14,139 bases of DNA from Candidatus Omnitrophota bacterium. GTDB taxonomy: Bacteria > Omnitrophota > Gorgyraeia > Gygaellales > Profunditerraquicolaceae. Below the pieces are notes generated by a model, which was not told the DNA's origin, did not search any database, and was given only the letters and a program-made list of their open reading frames with translations. The translations under genes and the position numbers were made by a program. The stretch spans positions 1-14,139 of the forward strand of contig JAUYDQ010000049.1 of NCBI GenBank assembly GCA_030691725.1, in the 5' to 3' direction. Of this stretch, positions 8,715 to 14,139 are shown one piece after another; the first letter of the stretch is position 1, and the number at the start of each line of letters is the position of its first letter.

Positions 8715-9131
8715 ATGCCCAGAGTCTTTAGATTCGGTATTTCGCTAGATAAATATTTGTTAGATAGGTTTGATCGGCTTATCAGGGGGAAAAACTATAC
8801 TAACCGTTCGGAAGCGTTTAGAGATTTAATTCGGCAAGAGCTGGTAAAAAAAGAGTGGCAGGAAGGAAAGGAGGTGGCAGGGGCAATCACTCTTATTTAT
8901 GACCACCACAAAAGAGAACTTTTAAATAAAATTATAGATACACAGCACGATTTTCAAAAACTAATTATTTCCACGCAACATATCCATTTAGACCATAATA
9001 ATTGCCTAGAGATAATCGCAGTAAAGGGGAGCCCAAAAGAAGTGCAAAAACTATCAGATACTTTAAAATCAATAAAAGGCGTAAAACATGGAACCTTAAG
9101 TATGTCAACTACCGGTAAAGATATTAAGTAA
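8715..9131 (+). CDS. nikR: NikR nickel-responsive transcriptional regulator
   Basis: A ribbon-helix-helix repressor that binds DNA as a tetramer when loaded with nickel. The 138-residue protein has the N-terminal RHH domain (about 2-45, RVFRFGISLDKYLLDRFD, NRSEAFRDLIRQEL) and the C-terminal ACT-like domain (about 55-135). The high-affinity nickel site is complete: His78, His89, His91 and Cys97 keep exactly the spacing of E. coli His76, His87, His89 and Cys95, inside DTQHDF and STQHIHLDHNNC. The family motif YDHHKREL is also present. Its promoter carries a dyad that it may bind itself. No Shine-Dalgarno precedes the ATG. No nickel enzyme or classical Nik/Cbi transporter is in view, so its targets here are probably the two genes downstream. 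Confidence 0.95.
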   Translation: MPRVFRFGISLDKYLLDRFDRLIRGKNYTNRSEAFRDLIRQELVKKEWQEGKEVAGAITLIYDHHKRELLNKIIDTQHDFQKLIISTQHIHLDHNNCLEIIAVKGSPKEVQKLSDTLKSIKGVKHGTLSMSTTGKDIK

Positions 9132-9134
9132 TCG

Positions 9135-9162
9135 GTATTATTTTTTTGCCTATGAGTAGCAC
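9135..9162 (+). promoter_or_regulatory. Candidate NikR operator, site 2
   Basis: GTATTAT, 14 nt, GTAGCAC. On the minus strand this reads GTGCTAC-N14-ATAATAC, nearly the same as site 1 (GTGCTAC-N13-GTAATAC) in opposite orientation. It covers the -35 and part of the spacer of the promoter predicted for the outer-membrane gene. The repeat of a NikR-like dyad in both intergenic gaps around nikR is the main support. Confidence 0.5.
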
Positions 9163-9174
9163 GATTTTTAAAAT
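9146..9174 (+). promoter_or_regulatory. Predicted promoter of the outer-membrane gene
   Basis: TTGCCT (9146-9151), a 17-nt spacer and TAAAAT (9169-9174). Both hexamers match the sigma70 consensus moderately, with ideal spacing. The site lies between nikR and the barrel gene, and operator site 2 overlaps its -35. Read-through from nikR is also possible because no terminator is visible between the genes. Confidence 0.5.
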
Positions 9175-9197
9175 AGTAGCAAGATAAGGAGGTATAT

Positions 9198-10118
9198 ATG
9201 CAAAGAATCTTTATATGGATAGTATTCACAACCTTTATTTTCTTTAATACAGTATTTGCTAACTCTGATACTGGCCAAGAAGAATGGAATCCACCTTCAG
9301 CTGGCCCCATCACTACGTGGACAGCACCGCTTTGCGCTAAAGGAGAGTTTGTTATTCAGCCATTCTTCTTTTATAACAGAACGCGCGGGACTTTTAATTC
9401 TGACAGTCACTATGATTCTTTGCCCAAAGGAGATAAGAAATATCAGTATCAAGAGCAGCTATTTATGCAATATGGGCTCACAGAGAGATTAGAAATTGAC
9501 GGCCAGTTAGTCTATCAACAAAATTTTGTAAAGCGAGGAGATCTAAAAGCTCACTCCAGGGGTTTTGGCGATAGTTATCTATTTCTGCGTTACTGCGCCC
9601 TTGAAGAACAAAAGATCCCCCCTCATATAACCGGAGTATTTCAATTAAAAGTTCCTACTGGCAAATATCAAAAAGCGGATCCCGATAAATTAGATACAGA
9701 TTTAATGGGTGCGACCTCAGGAGGCGGCTCTTACGATCATGGATATGGAATCAATTTAACAAAAAAATTAAAGCCATTTATCATTCATGCCGATGCAATC
9801 TATAGCTTTCCTTTGGAAAGAAAAGTAGATGGTGCCAAAACCAGATACGCAAGATACCTGAACTATGATTTTGGCCTTGAGTATCTTCTCCCTAAGGGCT
9901 TTAATTTAATGTTGGAGTTTAATGGATTTTTACAAGGAGATAAAAAGCAGGATGGAGAGAAAGTTTCTGCTTCAGATATTGACTATTTTACAATCGCACC
10001 GGGCATCGGTTGGTCAAACGAGAAAATACAGACACTTTTAGCTTATCAGAGAACGCTTACTGGGACTAATACAGATGCGAATGATTCAGTTATCGTAACA
10101 TTTGTATATGCTTTTTAA
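9198..10118 (+). CDS. Outer-membrane beta-barrel protein, candidate nickel-regulated
   Basis: A 306-residue exported protein: hydrophobic signal peptide with likely cleavage after VFA (residue 21), then alternating aromatic/polar strands typical of an outer-membrane barrel, ending in a terminal Phe (VTFVYAF). It resembles the MetA-pathway/transporter-like barrel group (FQLKVPTGKYQ, GFGDSYLFLRY, YLNYDFGLEYLLPKGFNLMLEFNG), whose substrates are mostly unknown. A perfect AAGGAGG sits 5 nt before the ATG, so translation should be strong, unlike nikR. A NikR-like dyad overlaps its promoter. A role in nickel entry or nickel-linked metabolism is inference; a general small-molecule channel is the alternative. 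Confidence 0.8.
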   Translation: MQRIFIWIVFTTFIFFNTVFANSDTGQEEWNPPSAGPITTWTAPLCAKGEFVIQPFFFYNRTRGTFNSDSHYDSLPKGDKKYQYQEQLFMQYGLTERLEIDGQLVYQQNFVKRGDLKAHSRGFGDSYLFLRYCALEEQKIPPHITGVFQLKVPTGKYQKADPDKLDTDLMGATSGGGSYDHGYGINLTKKLKPFIIHADAIYSFPLERKVDGAKTRYARYLNYDFGLEYLLPKGFNLMLEFNGFLQGDKKQDGEKVSASDIDYFTIAPGIGWSNEKIQTLLAYQRTLTGTNTDANDSVIVTFVYAF

Positions 10119-10140
10119 CTGAAAAAGGAGGTGAGAAAGA

Positions 10141-10434
10141 ATGTGCTATCTGGGGCCTACTACGGCAGCTATTGTTACTACCTTTATGTGGAAGAGCAAG
10201 AAAACATTGAGACTCTTTTGGCTCATGCTTATGTTCTACGGCGGAAGCTTGTTTGGTGTAATTGATCATCTATGGAATGGGGAGCTATTTCTAGTTTCCG
10301 AAAATTGGGCAAAAGATGTTATGTTGGGGGTAGTGATTACTGTGGGTATAGTTTTGGCATGGAAAGGGATTTTATTTTTGGCCAAAAGAAACCCGGAATT
10401 AAATAGCTATCTGCTAACAACAGAACTTAAATAA
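10141..10434 (+). CDS. Small polytopic membrane protein, candidate nickel-regulated
   Basis: I cannot name this family. The 97-residue protein has two strong hydrophobic helices (about 23-45 and 57-82) and a third, N-terminal one (about 2-17, CYLGPTTAAIVTTFMW). An Asp-His pair (42-43, GVIDHLWNGE) lies at the end of the middle helix, and Cys2 follows the initiator Met. These are possible metal ligands, though nothing proves it. The start is fixed by a full-length Shine-Dalgarno AAAGGAGGTGA (10124-10134) with a 6-nt spacer. It begins 22 nt after the barrel gene and is followed by a strong terminator, so the two form one transcription unit. A small inner-membrane partner of the barrel is plausible. 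Confidence 0.75.
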   Translation: MCYLGPTTAAIVTTFMWKSKKTLRLFWLMLMFYGGSLFGVIDHLWNGELFLVSENWAKDVMLGVVITVGIVLAWKGILFLAKRNPELNSYLLTTELK

Positions 10435-10444
10435 TAATTTCTGC

Positions 10445-10491
10445 AAATAGGGGCATCTTTGGAGTAATCTAGAATGCCCCCTATTTTGTTT
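10445..10491 (+). terminator. Intrinsic terminator closing the nikR-region unit
   Basis: AAATAGGGGCAT (10445-10456) pairs with ATGCCCCCTATTT (10474-10486) with one bulged C. The 3' arm runs into a T-rich tail (TTTTGTTT). It lies 11 nt after the small membrane protein gene. Strong stem, standard layout. Confidence 0.8.
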
Positions 10492-10737
10492 ATAGTTCAG
10501 ACACACTTATTATTTTTCTGGTTTCCTTTATCAATAATCTGTGCTAAGATTGGTTTAATTCTGCATAGATTATTCAGCAGTAATAAAAGGTTTATCTGCT
10601 CTGAACTGATAGCAGCGGGGTTCTATAAGGAAGGCGATTATCTTTTTAATAAGCCGCAACAAGACGTGCTTCCCGCCGATTTTGACAATCCTGCTTTGTT
10701 TGAGGAAGTAAAAGATATTTGGCTTTACACAAAGTAA
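10474..10737 (+). pseudogene. C-terminal fragment of a YiiX-like permuted papain-fold (NlpC/P60-related) protein
   Basis: The last roughly 50 residues match the C-terminal half of YiiX/DUF830-type permuted papain-fold hydrolases: NKRFICSELIAAGFYK with the nucleophile Cys42 of the ICSEL motif, then QQDVLPADFDNPALFEEV, the usual family ending. The N-terminal half, which carries the catalytic His, is missing. A stop codon lies 7 nt before the only nearby ATG, and that ATG is inside the 3' arm of the terminator with no ribosome-binding site. I read it as the remnant of a deleted gene, left after rearrangement or decay. The hydrophobic first 30 residues may be out of the original frame. Family recognition is from motif memory. 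Confidence 0.55.
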
Positions 10738-10745
10738 CGAAAAGC

Positions 10746-10773
10746 TTGCAATAATATTTAACTGAGATATAAT
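10746..10773 (+). promoter_or_regulatory. Sigma70-type promoter for the tandem leader and trehalose unit
   Basis: TTGCAA (10746-10751), a 16-nt spacer and a perfect TATAAT (10768-10773). Transcription would start near 10780. That leaves a 5' leader of about 280 nt before the PII-like gene, with both structured copies inside it. The early transcript can also form a small hairpin, ATATCT-N9-AGATAT. Confidence 0.7.
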
Positions 10774-10800
10774 CATATCTGTAAAAATAAGATATTAAGT

Positions 10801-10889
10801 GGTCTGGAGATACGTAAGTATCTCTGGAGGTGATTCTTAAGATGGTCGGGCCGCCATCTTGCAGTTTCGCTGCAGGATGGCGTTTTTTG
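10801..10889 (+). promoter_or_regulatory. Structured leader element, copy 1 (candidate attenuator or riboswitch)
   Basis: In order: an 11-bp hairpin TCTGGAGATAC-GTAA-GTATCTCTGGA (10803-10828, two G-U pairs); a linker starting GG (10829-10838); a hairpin AAGATGG (10839-10845), loop TCGGGCCG, CCATCTT (10854-10860); and a 13-bp terminator stem (10852-10882) with T6. The terminator's 5' arm contains the 3' arm of the preceding hairpin, so the two cannot form together: the layout of an antiterminator/terminator switch. A 24-nt block (10840-10863) recurs unchanged in copy 2. I do not recognise a known riboswitch class; ligand or protein partner unknown. Confidence 0.65.
10852..10889 (+). terminator. 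Intrinsic terminator within leader copy 1
   Basis: CGCCATCTTGCAG pairs with CTGCAGGATGGCG over 13 bp (one U-G) around loop TTTCG, directly followed by six T. It sits inside the leader, before copy 2, so it must be read through or prevented for downstream expression from the promoter at 10746. Confidence 0.85.
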
Positions 10890-10942
10890 TTAAGAGTAAA
10901 GATGTTACACATATCAGGCGCAACTTAAATAATAATTAAAAA

Positions 10943-11025
10943 GGGTCCGGAGGCGTAATCTTCCGGAGGATTTTAGATGGTCGGGCCGCCATCTTGCACG
11001 CGAGTGTAGGATGGTTTTTTATTTT
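10943..11025 (+). promoter_or_regulatory. Structured leader element, copy 2 (candidate attenuator or riboswitch)
   Basis: Same plan as copy 1. A hairpin TCCGGAGGC-GTAA-TCTTCCGGA (10946-10967) has a different stem sequence, largely kept paired apart from one C-U mismatch next to the GTAA loop. Then GGATTT, the hairpin AGATGG (10975-10980), loop TCGGGCCG, CCATCT (10989-10994), and an overlapping terminator. The block 10975-10998 is identical to 10840-10863. The stem sequences differ while pairing and the GTAA loop persist, which suggests selection on RNA structure rather than a recent plain duplication. Confidence 0.65.
10989..11025 (+). terminator. Intrinsic terminator within leader copy 2
   Basis: CCATCTTGCAC pairs with GTGTAGGATGG (11 bp, two wobble pairs) around a GCGA tetraloop of the GNRA type, then TTTTTTATTTT. 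It ends 38 nt before the ATG of the PII-like gene, the usual place for an attenuator. Confidence 0.8.
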
Positions 11026-11063
11026 ATAAAGATAAATTTTAGTCATAGCCTGTAGGAGTTAAT

Positions 11064-11354
11064 ATGAAAATGGTCATGGTAACATATAATGAAGCTATAG
11101 ACGTTGATGTAATGGAAGTTTTGAATGGATGTGGCCTCGTCAACTACACAAAGATAACCCGCGTATATGGAAAAGGAACGACTTCCGGAACTCACTTAGG
11201 TGATCAAATCTGGCCAGGCCTAAATTATATTTTGTATGTAGCCTGCGATGATACACAGGCGAAGCAGGTTGTTCTTGGCGTAACGAATTTGCGTAAGACT
11301 CTTGGTAAAGAAGGAGTTAAGGCTTTTGTTATGCCTCTGGAGCAAATTACCTAA
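11064..11354 (+). CDS. PII-like small regulatory protein (GlnB-fold superfamily)
   Basis: A 96-residue cytosolic protein that looks like a divergent PII-like ferredoxin-fold protein. It has an N-terminal strand (KMVMVTYNEAID) and a helix. A central glycine-rich loop VYGKGTTSGTHLGDQIWPGLNY sits where PII proteins have the T-loop. A strand YILYVACDD, a helix, and a last strand AFVMPLEQI follow. Classical GlnB signatures are absent, so a nitrogen role should not be assumed. PII-like relatives bind nucleotides or anions and control transporters or enzymes. AGGAG (11054-11058) precedes the ATG with a 5-nt spacer. It is the first gene after the tandem leader, so the leader probably controls it and the trehalose genes with it. 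Confidence 0.62.
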   Translation: MKMVMVTYNEAIDVDVMEVLNGCGLVNYTKITRVYGKGTTSGTHLGDQIWPGLNYILYVACDDTQAKQVVLGVTNLRKTLGKEGVKAFVMPLEQIT

Positions 11355-11452
11355 TCTTACCATTTGATGATATTTCTTATGGCGGTTTTTTCTTGCAAAA
11401 AGGAGACAACAACACGGGGTCATTTTTTAAGATTTTAAAACAAGAGAAGGAT

Positions 11453-11542
11453 ATGCAATTTATCTTCTGTACTTTTGCAGTTTTAATTTTAATGGGGATA
11501 GGTTGTGTCATTTTCGCAATACAGCAGTCAATAAAGGGTTAG
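11453..11542 (+). CDS. Possible 29-residue single-pass membrane microprotein
   Basis: The ATG opens a short frame, M-Q-F-I-F-C-T-F-A-V and onward, of 29 residues with one hydrophobic helix (about 3-22, with Cys6 and Cys18) and a polar end QQSIKG. GAGAAGG lies just upstream, but the spacing of 2 nt is short. It fills the gap between the PII-like gene and the membrane-bound synthase. Its TM composition is unlike random intergenic sequence, but the length is too small for certainty. The rest of the gap (11355-11452) shows an unused AAGGAGA near 11399 with no start codon in range. Confidence 0.4.
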   Translation: MQFIFCTFAVLILMGIGCVIFAIQQSIKG

Positions 11543-11570
11543 CCAACCACAGAAATAAGGAAAGGTTGAT

Positions 11571-13808
11571 ATGAGAAGATTGTTACTATTTATTTTGCCG
11601 ATTTTACTTATTGTTGCTATAGGTTTCACGATATTCGGTATCATGCAAATTCGTTTTACCGAAGAGCGGTTAATGGATGACCTTCAAAAGAAGGCTAAGG
11701 CCGTTGATGAAAGCATTGAGTTTTCTGCACGCAATATCTTTTTAAATAATGATTTAAAAAGCGCCAATCGTTTGGTGGAAAGTTTCCAGAAAAGAGAAAG
11801 ATTGCAGGGCTGTGTAGTATACGATAAAGATGGAAAGATTTTAGCAATTACCGAAAGAATTACTGATTGGAAGGATAAAGAGAAAGCGTATCTGGCAGAA
11901 GTGGCCGCTAAAAAGGCGCCGCGAGGAGCATTGGAAAAGTTTAGGGATTCTTCCGTCTATAGTTATATTCTTCCTGTTACGGATGATGAAAATAATATCC
12001 TGGGGATGGTGGAGGTTATCTACGATACTTCTTATGTTTTTACTACGTTAACTTCGTTATGGAGAAGGCTTAGCATTTCGTTGATAACGCTGTTAGTTTT
12101 AATTGTGCTCATTATGCTTTTAATCCAAAGGCGGATATTCATTCTGCCGGTGATAAGGCTTACTGAATGGTTCCGGCATTTCCAGCGGGGCGAGACCGAC
12201 GCGTTTCATTCTATTAGGGAGAAAGATGAATTAGGAAAACTCGCCAGCGAAGTTGAACAAGTGGCGTTGAGCTTAAGGGTCGCGCGTAAGATTGTTTCAG
12301 AGAAGGCCTCGGAGCGACTGCAAAAGGAAGAGTTGTGGACCGAGGACAAATTAAGGGACCTCATTCATGCGCGCTTAGGGGATAATGCTTTCTTTGTCGT
12401 TTCAAATAGAGAGCCTTATATGCATGTGATAGATGAGCCTACAGGTATGGTTAATTGCATCAGGCCGGCAAGCGGTGTGGTTACAGCTATGCATCCTGTT
12501 TTGTGCGCGTGCGGAGGCACATGGATTGCCCACGGCGGTGGAAATGCGGATAAGAAATTTGTTAATTCTAAAGATAAATTAGGCGTACCTCCTGAAGACA
12601 ACCGCTATATTCTTAAGAGAGTGTGGTTAACGAAAGAGGAAGAGGACGGATATTATTACGGATTTGCTAACGAAGGTCTATGGCCACTAAGTCACAATAC
12701 CCATACGCGGCCAATTTTTCGAGAACCAGATTGGCAGATGTATAAAAAAGTGAATCAGAAATTTGCCGATAGCCTTCTTGAAGAATTACCGGTTAAGCCT
12801 CCGCTTATCTTTATCCAGGATTACCACTTTACCTTGCTTCCTAAAATGATTAAAGAGAAACGGCCGGATGCCATTGTCGCTTTATTTTGGCATATCCCCT
12901 GGCCAAACCCGGAGAATTTCGCCATCTGCCCTTATCATAAGGAGATTCTTGACGGGATGTTAGGCTGTGATTTAATCGGGTTCCACGTGCAGAATCATTG
13001 CAATAATTTCTTAGATACCGCAAACAGGCTTCTTGAGTCGCGCGTGGACACTGAAAGGTTTAGCGTTGTGCGTTCCGGCAAGGAGACTTTTATCCGGGCC
13101 TTTCCCATCAGCGTTAACGGCCATATAAGCGGCAGTAAGTTTAACGTTGAACCGATCAGAGAGATAGAGAAGCTAAAGAAAGAATATGAGCTAAAAGATA
13201 AAATAGTGGGATTAGGCGTAGATAGAATTGATTATACCAAAGGTATAATTGAGAGGATATTGGCAATCGACAGGTTTTTAGAGAAATATCCTCAATACAA
13301 GAAAAAATTTGTCTTTATTCAGCTTGCTGCTCCCAGCCGAACGCATATAAAGCGCTATCATGACCTTATGGGCGAAATAGATGAGTTGGTGGAAAAGAAA
13401 AACTGGAAATATCTTGACGGGAATTGGAAACCGATAATATATCTGAAGAGACATTTTTCTCAAGACGAGATAGAACCCTTTTATATGCTTGCCGATATTT
13501 GTATTGTCAGTTCTTTGCATGATGGGATGAATCTAGTTGCCAAGGAATATGTGGCAGCCAAGAAGGATTTAACCGGGAGCCTGATTTTAAGCCAATTTAC
13601 CGGTGCGGCGCGAGAATTAACGGACGCTATACAGATTAATCCTTACTCGATAGAAGAATTTGCTGATGCCATAAAACTTGCTATTGAAATGCCTCCTGAA
13701 GAAAAAAGAAAACGCATGGAGAATATGCGCAAAGTAATTTCTGAGAATAATGTCTATCGCTGGGCAGGCAATATTATTACAGAACTCGCAGCATTAAAGA
13801 AAGTCTAG
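11571..13808 (+). CDS. otsA: Trehalose-6-phosphate synthase (GT20) fused to an N-terminal membrane sensor with HAMP
   Basis: The C-terminal 475 residues (about 270-742) are a GT20 enzyme that joins glucose from a nucleotide sugar to glucose-6-phosphate. Catalytic residues match E. coli OtsA: Arg280 (VVSNR), Asp417 (QDYH), His441 (WHIPWP), Arg552 and Lys557 (DRIDYTKG), Asp651 and Glu659 (DGMNLVAKEY). Ahead of it lie TM1 (about 5-26), a periplasmic domain (27-165) with PAS/Cache-like strands (GCVVYDKDGKILAI, YILPVTDDENNILGMVEVIYD), TM2 (166-187), a HAMP domain (about 188-242, ILPVIRLTEWF and DELGKLA) and a charged helix. Ordinary OtsA is a soluble protein of about 475 residues. The reading frame is continuous, so this is a true fusion. 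Predicted topology puts the sensor outside and the enzyme inside. AGGAAAGG precedes the ATG. otsB follows 25 nt later, supporting a trehalose product; a related GT20 product is the alternative. Confidence 0.92.
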   Translation: MRRLLLFILPILLIVAIGFTIFGIMQIRFTEERLMDDLQKKAKAVDESIEFSARNIFLNNDLKSANRLVESFQKRERLQGCVVYDKDGKILAITERITDWKDKEKAYLAEVAAKKAPRGALEKFRDSSVYSYILPVTDDENNILGMVEVIYDTSYVFTTLTSLWRRLSISLITLLVLIVLIMLLIQRRIFILPVIRLTEWFRHFQRGETDAFHSIREKDELGKLASEVEQVALSLRVARKIVSEKASERLQKEELWTEDKLRDLIHARLGDNAFFVVSNREPYMHVIDEPTGMVNCIRPASGVVTAMHPVLCACGGTWIAHGGGNADKKFVNSKDKLGVPPEDNRYILKRVWLTKEEEDGYYYGFANEGLWPLSHNTHTRPIFREPDWQMYKKVNQKFADSLLEELPVKPPLIFIQDYHFTLLPKMIKEKRPDAIVALFWHIPWPNPENFAICPYHKEILDGMLGCDLIGFHVQNHCNNFLDTANRLLESRVDTERFSVVRSGKETFIRAFPISVNGHISGSKFNVEPIREIEKLKKEYELKDKIVGLGVDRIDYTKGIIERILAIDRFLEKYPQYKKKFVFIQLAAPSRTHIKRYHDLMGEIDELVEKKNWKYLDGNWKPIIYLKRHFSQDEIEPFYMLADICIVSSLHDGMNLVAKEYVAAKKDLTGSLILSQFTGAARELTDAIQINPYSIEEFADAIKLAIEMPPEEKRKRMENMRKVISENNVYRWAGNIITELAALKKV

Positions 13809-13833
13809 ATGTTTGAAAGGAGAAAAGGATAAT

Positions 13834-14139
13834 ATGGAATATTTATTTTCACATTGGAATAAATTAAAGAATAGATTAAACGACAAATCTATACTCCTGT
13901 TTTTGGACTACGATGGTACATTGACACCAATTGCAGAAACTCCTGATAAGGCGGTAATTTCTAAAGAAAGAAAAGATTTATTGGATAAGCTATCTACAAG
14001 TCCCCATTGTAGAGTAGCCATTATTAGCGGCAGGTCGCTTAGCGATATAAAGGCTCTAGTAGGACTTAAAGATATTATTTATGCCGGCAACCACGGTTTG
14101 GAAATTGAGGGACCGAAGATTAAATTCGAAAGCCAGGTT
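13834..14139 (+). CDS. otsB: Trehalose-6-phosphate phosphatase (3' end cut by the window)
   Basis: The first 102 codons of a HAD-superfamily trehalose-phosphatase, which removes phosphate from trehalose-6-phosphate to give trehalose in the cytosol. HAD motif I is LFLDYDGTLTPIA, with the nucleophile Asp of DYDGT. The family motifs VAIISGRSLSDIK and YAGNHGLEIEG are present and correctly spaced. AAAGGAGA lies about 11 nt and AAGG about 5 nt upstream of the ATG. It begins 25 nt after the synthase gene, so the two act in sequence and are probably cotranscribed. The frame is open at the window end. Confidence 0.95.
   Translation, partial: MEYLFSHWNKLKNRLNDKSILLFLDYDGTLTPIAETPDKAVISKERKDLLDKLSTSPHCRVAIISGRSLSDIKALVGLKDIIYAGNHGLEIEGPKIKFESQV

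Noticed and set aside
10801..11025. Known riboswitch classes (fluoride, glycine tandem, NiCo, c-di-GMP, glutamine, mini-ykkC)
   Set aside because: From memory of their conserved cores, none fits both copies; the nickel-cobalt class was considered because nikR is near, but its core bases are absent.
10801..11025. CRISPR or mobile-element repeat
   Set aside because: There are only two copies, with structured, diverged stems and terminators; no spacers, terminal inverted repeats or transposase.
11360..11391. Possible terminator after the PII-like gene (CCAT, 15 nt, ATGG, then a run of six T)
   Set aside because: The stem is only about four base pairs with a large loop, too weak to call, and the downstream genes look cotranscribed.

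Overview
The window looks like a chromosomal segment from a Gram-negative-type bacterium with low-to-moderate GC. It has outer-membrane beta-barrel, lipoprotein and AsmA genes. The gene mix (AsmA, SERCA-like P-type ATPase, short GT35 glucan phosphorylase, NikR, GT20 synthase plus trehalose phosphatase) recalls Candidatus Omnitrophota or a related deep-branching phylum. That placement is an impression from gene content and protein style, not a phylogenetic result. All confidently called genes lie on the + strand, mostly tightly packed.

Region 1 (1-7610) is a compact gene train. It holds the C-terminal part of an MscS-type mechanosensitive channel (cut by the window edge), a small membrane-anchored coiled-coil protein, an AsmA-family protein, a P2-type cation ATPase and an alpha-glucan phosphorylase. 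The last carries an in-frame insertion just before its glycine-rich loop.

Region 2 (7666-8644) holds a small zinc-ribbon protein and a LysM/amidase lipoprotein for peptidoglycan cleavage.

Region 3 (8656-10491) is a candidate nickel-regulated unit: nikR, a signal-peptide-bearing outer-membrane beta-barrel protein and a small polytopic membrane protein, closed by a clear intrinsic terminator. Two NikR-like operators sharing the half-site GTGCTAC overlap the promoter of nikR and the promoter of the barrel gene. This suggests autoregulation and control of the barrel pair. A truncated YiiX-like papain-fold fragment follows the terminator.

Region 4 (10746-14139) is the most unusual part. A good sigma70-type promoter is followed by a leader of about 280 nt with two tandem copies of a structured element. 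Each copy has a GTAA-capped hairpin, a linker, a hairpin formed by a 24-nt block identical in both copies, and an overlapping intrinsic terminator. Downstream come a PII-like protein, a possible 29-residue membrane microprotein, a trehalose-6-phosphate synthase (GT20) fused behind a two-TM/HAMP membrane sensor, and the start of trehalose-phosphatase otsB. I read this as a regulated, signal-responsive trehalose module. It could tie in with the MscS channel and glucan phosphorylase in osmotic adaptation, but that link is inference.
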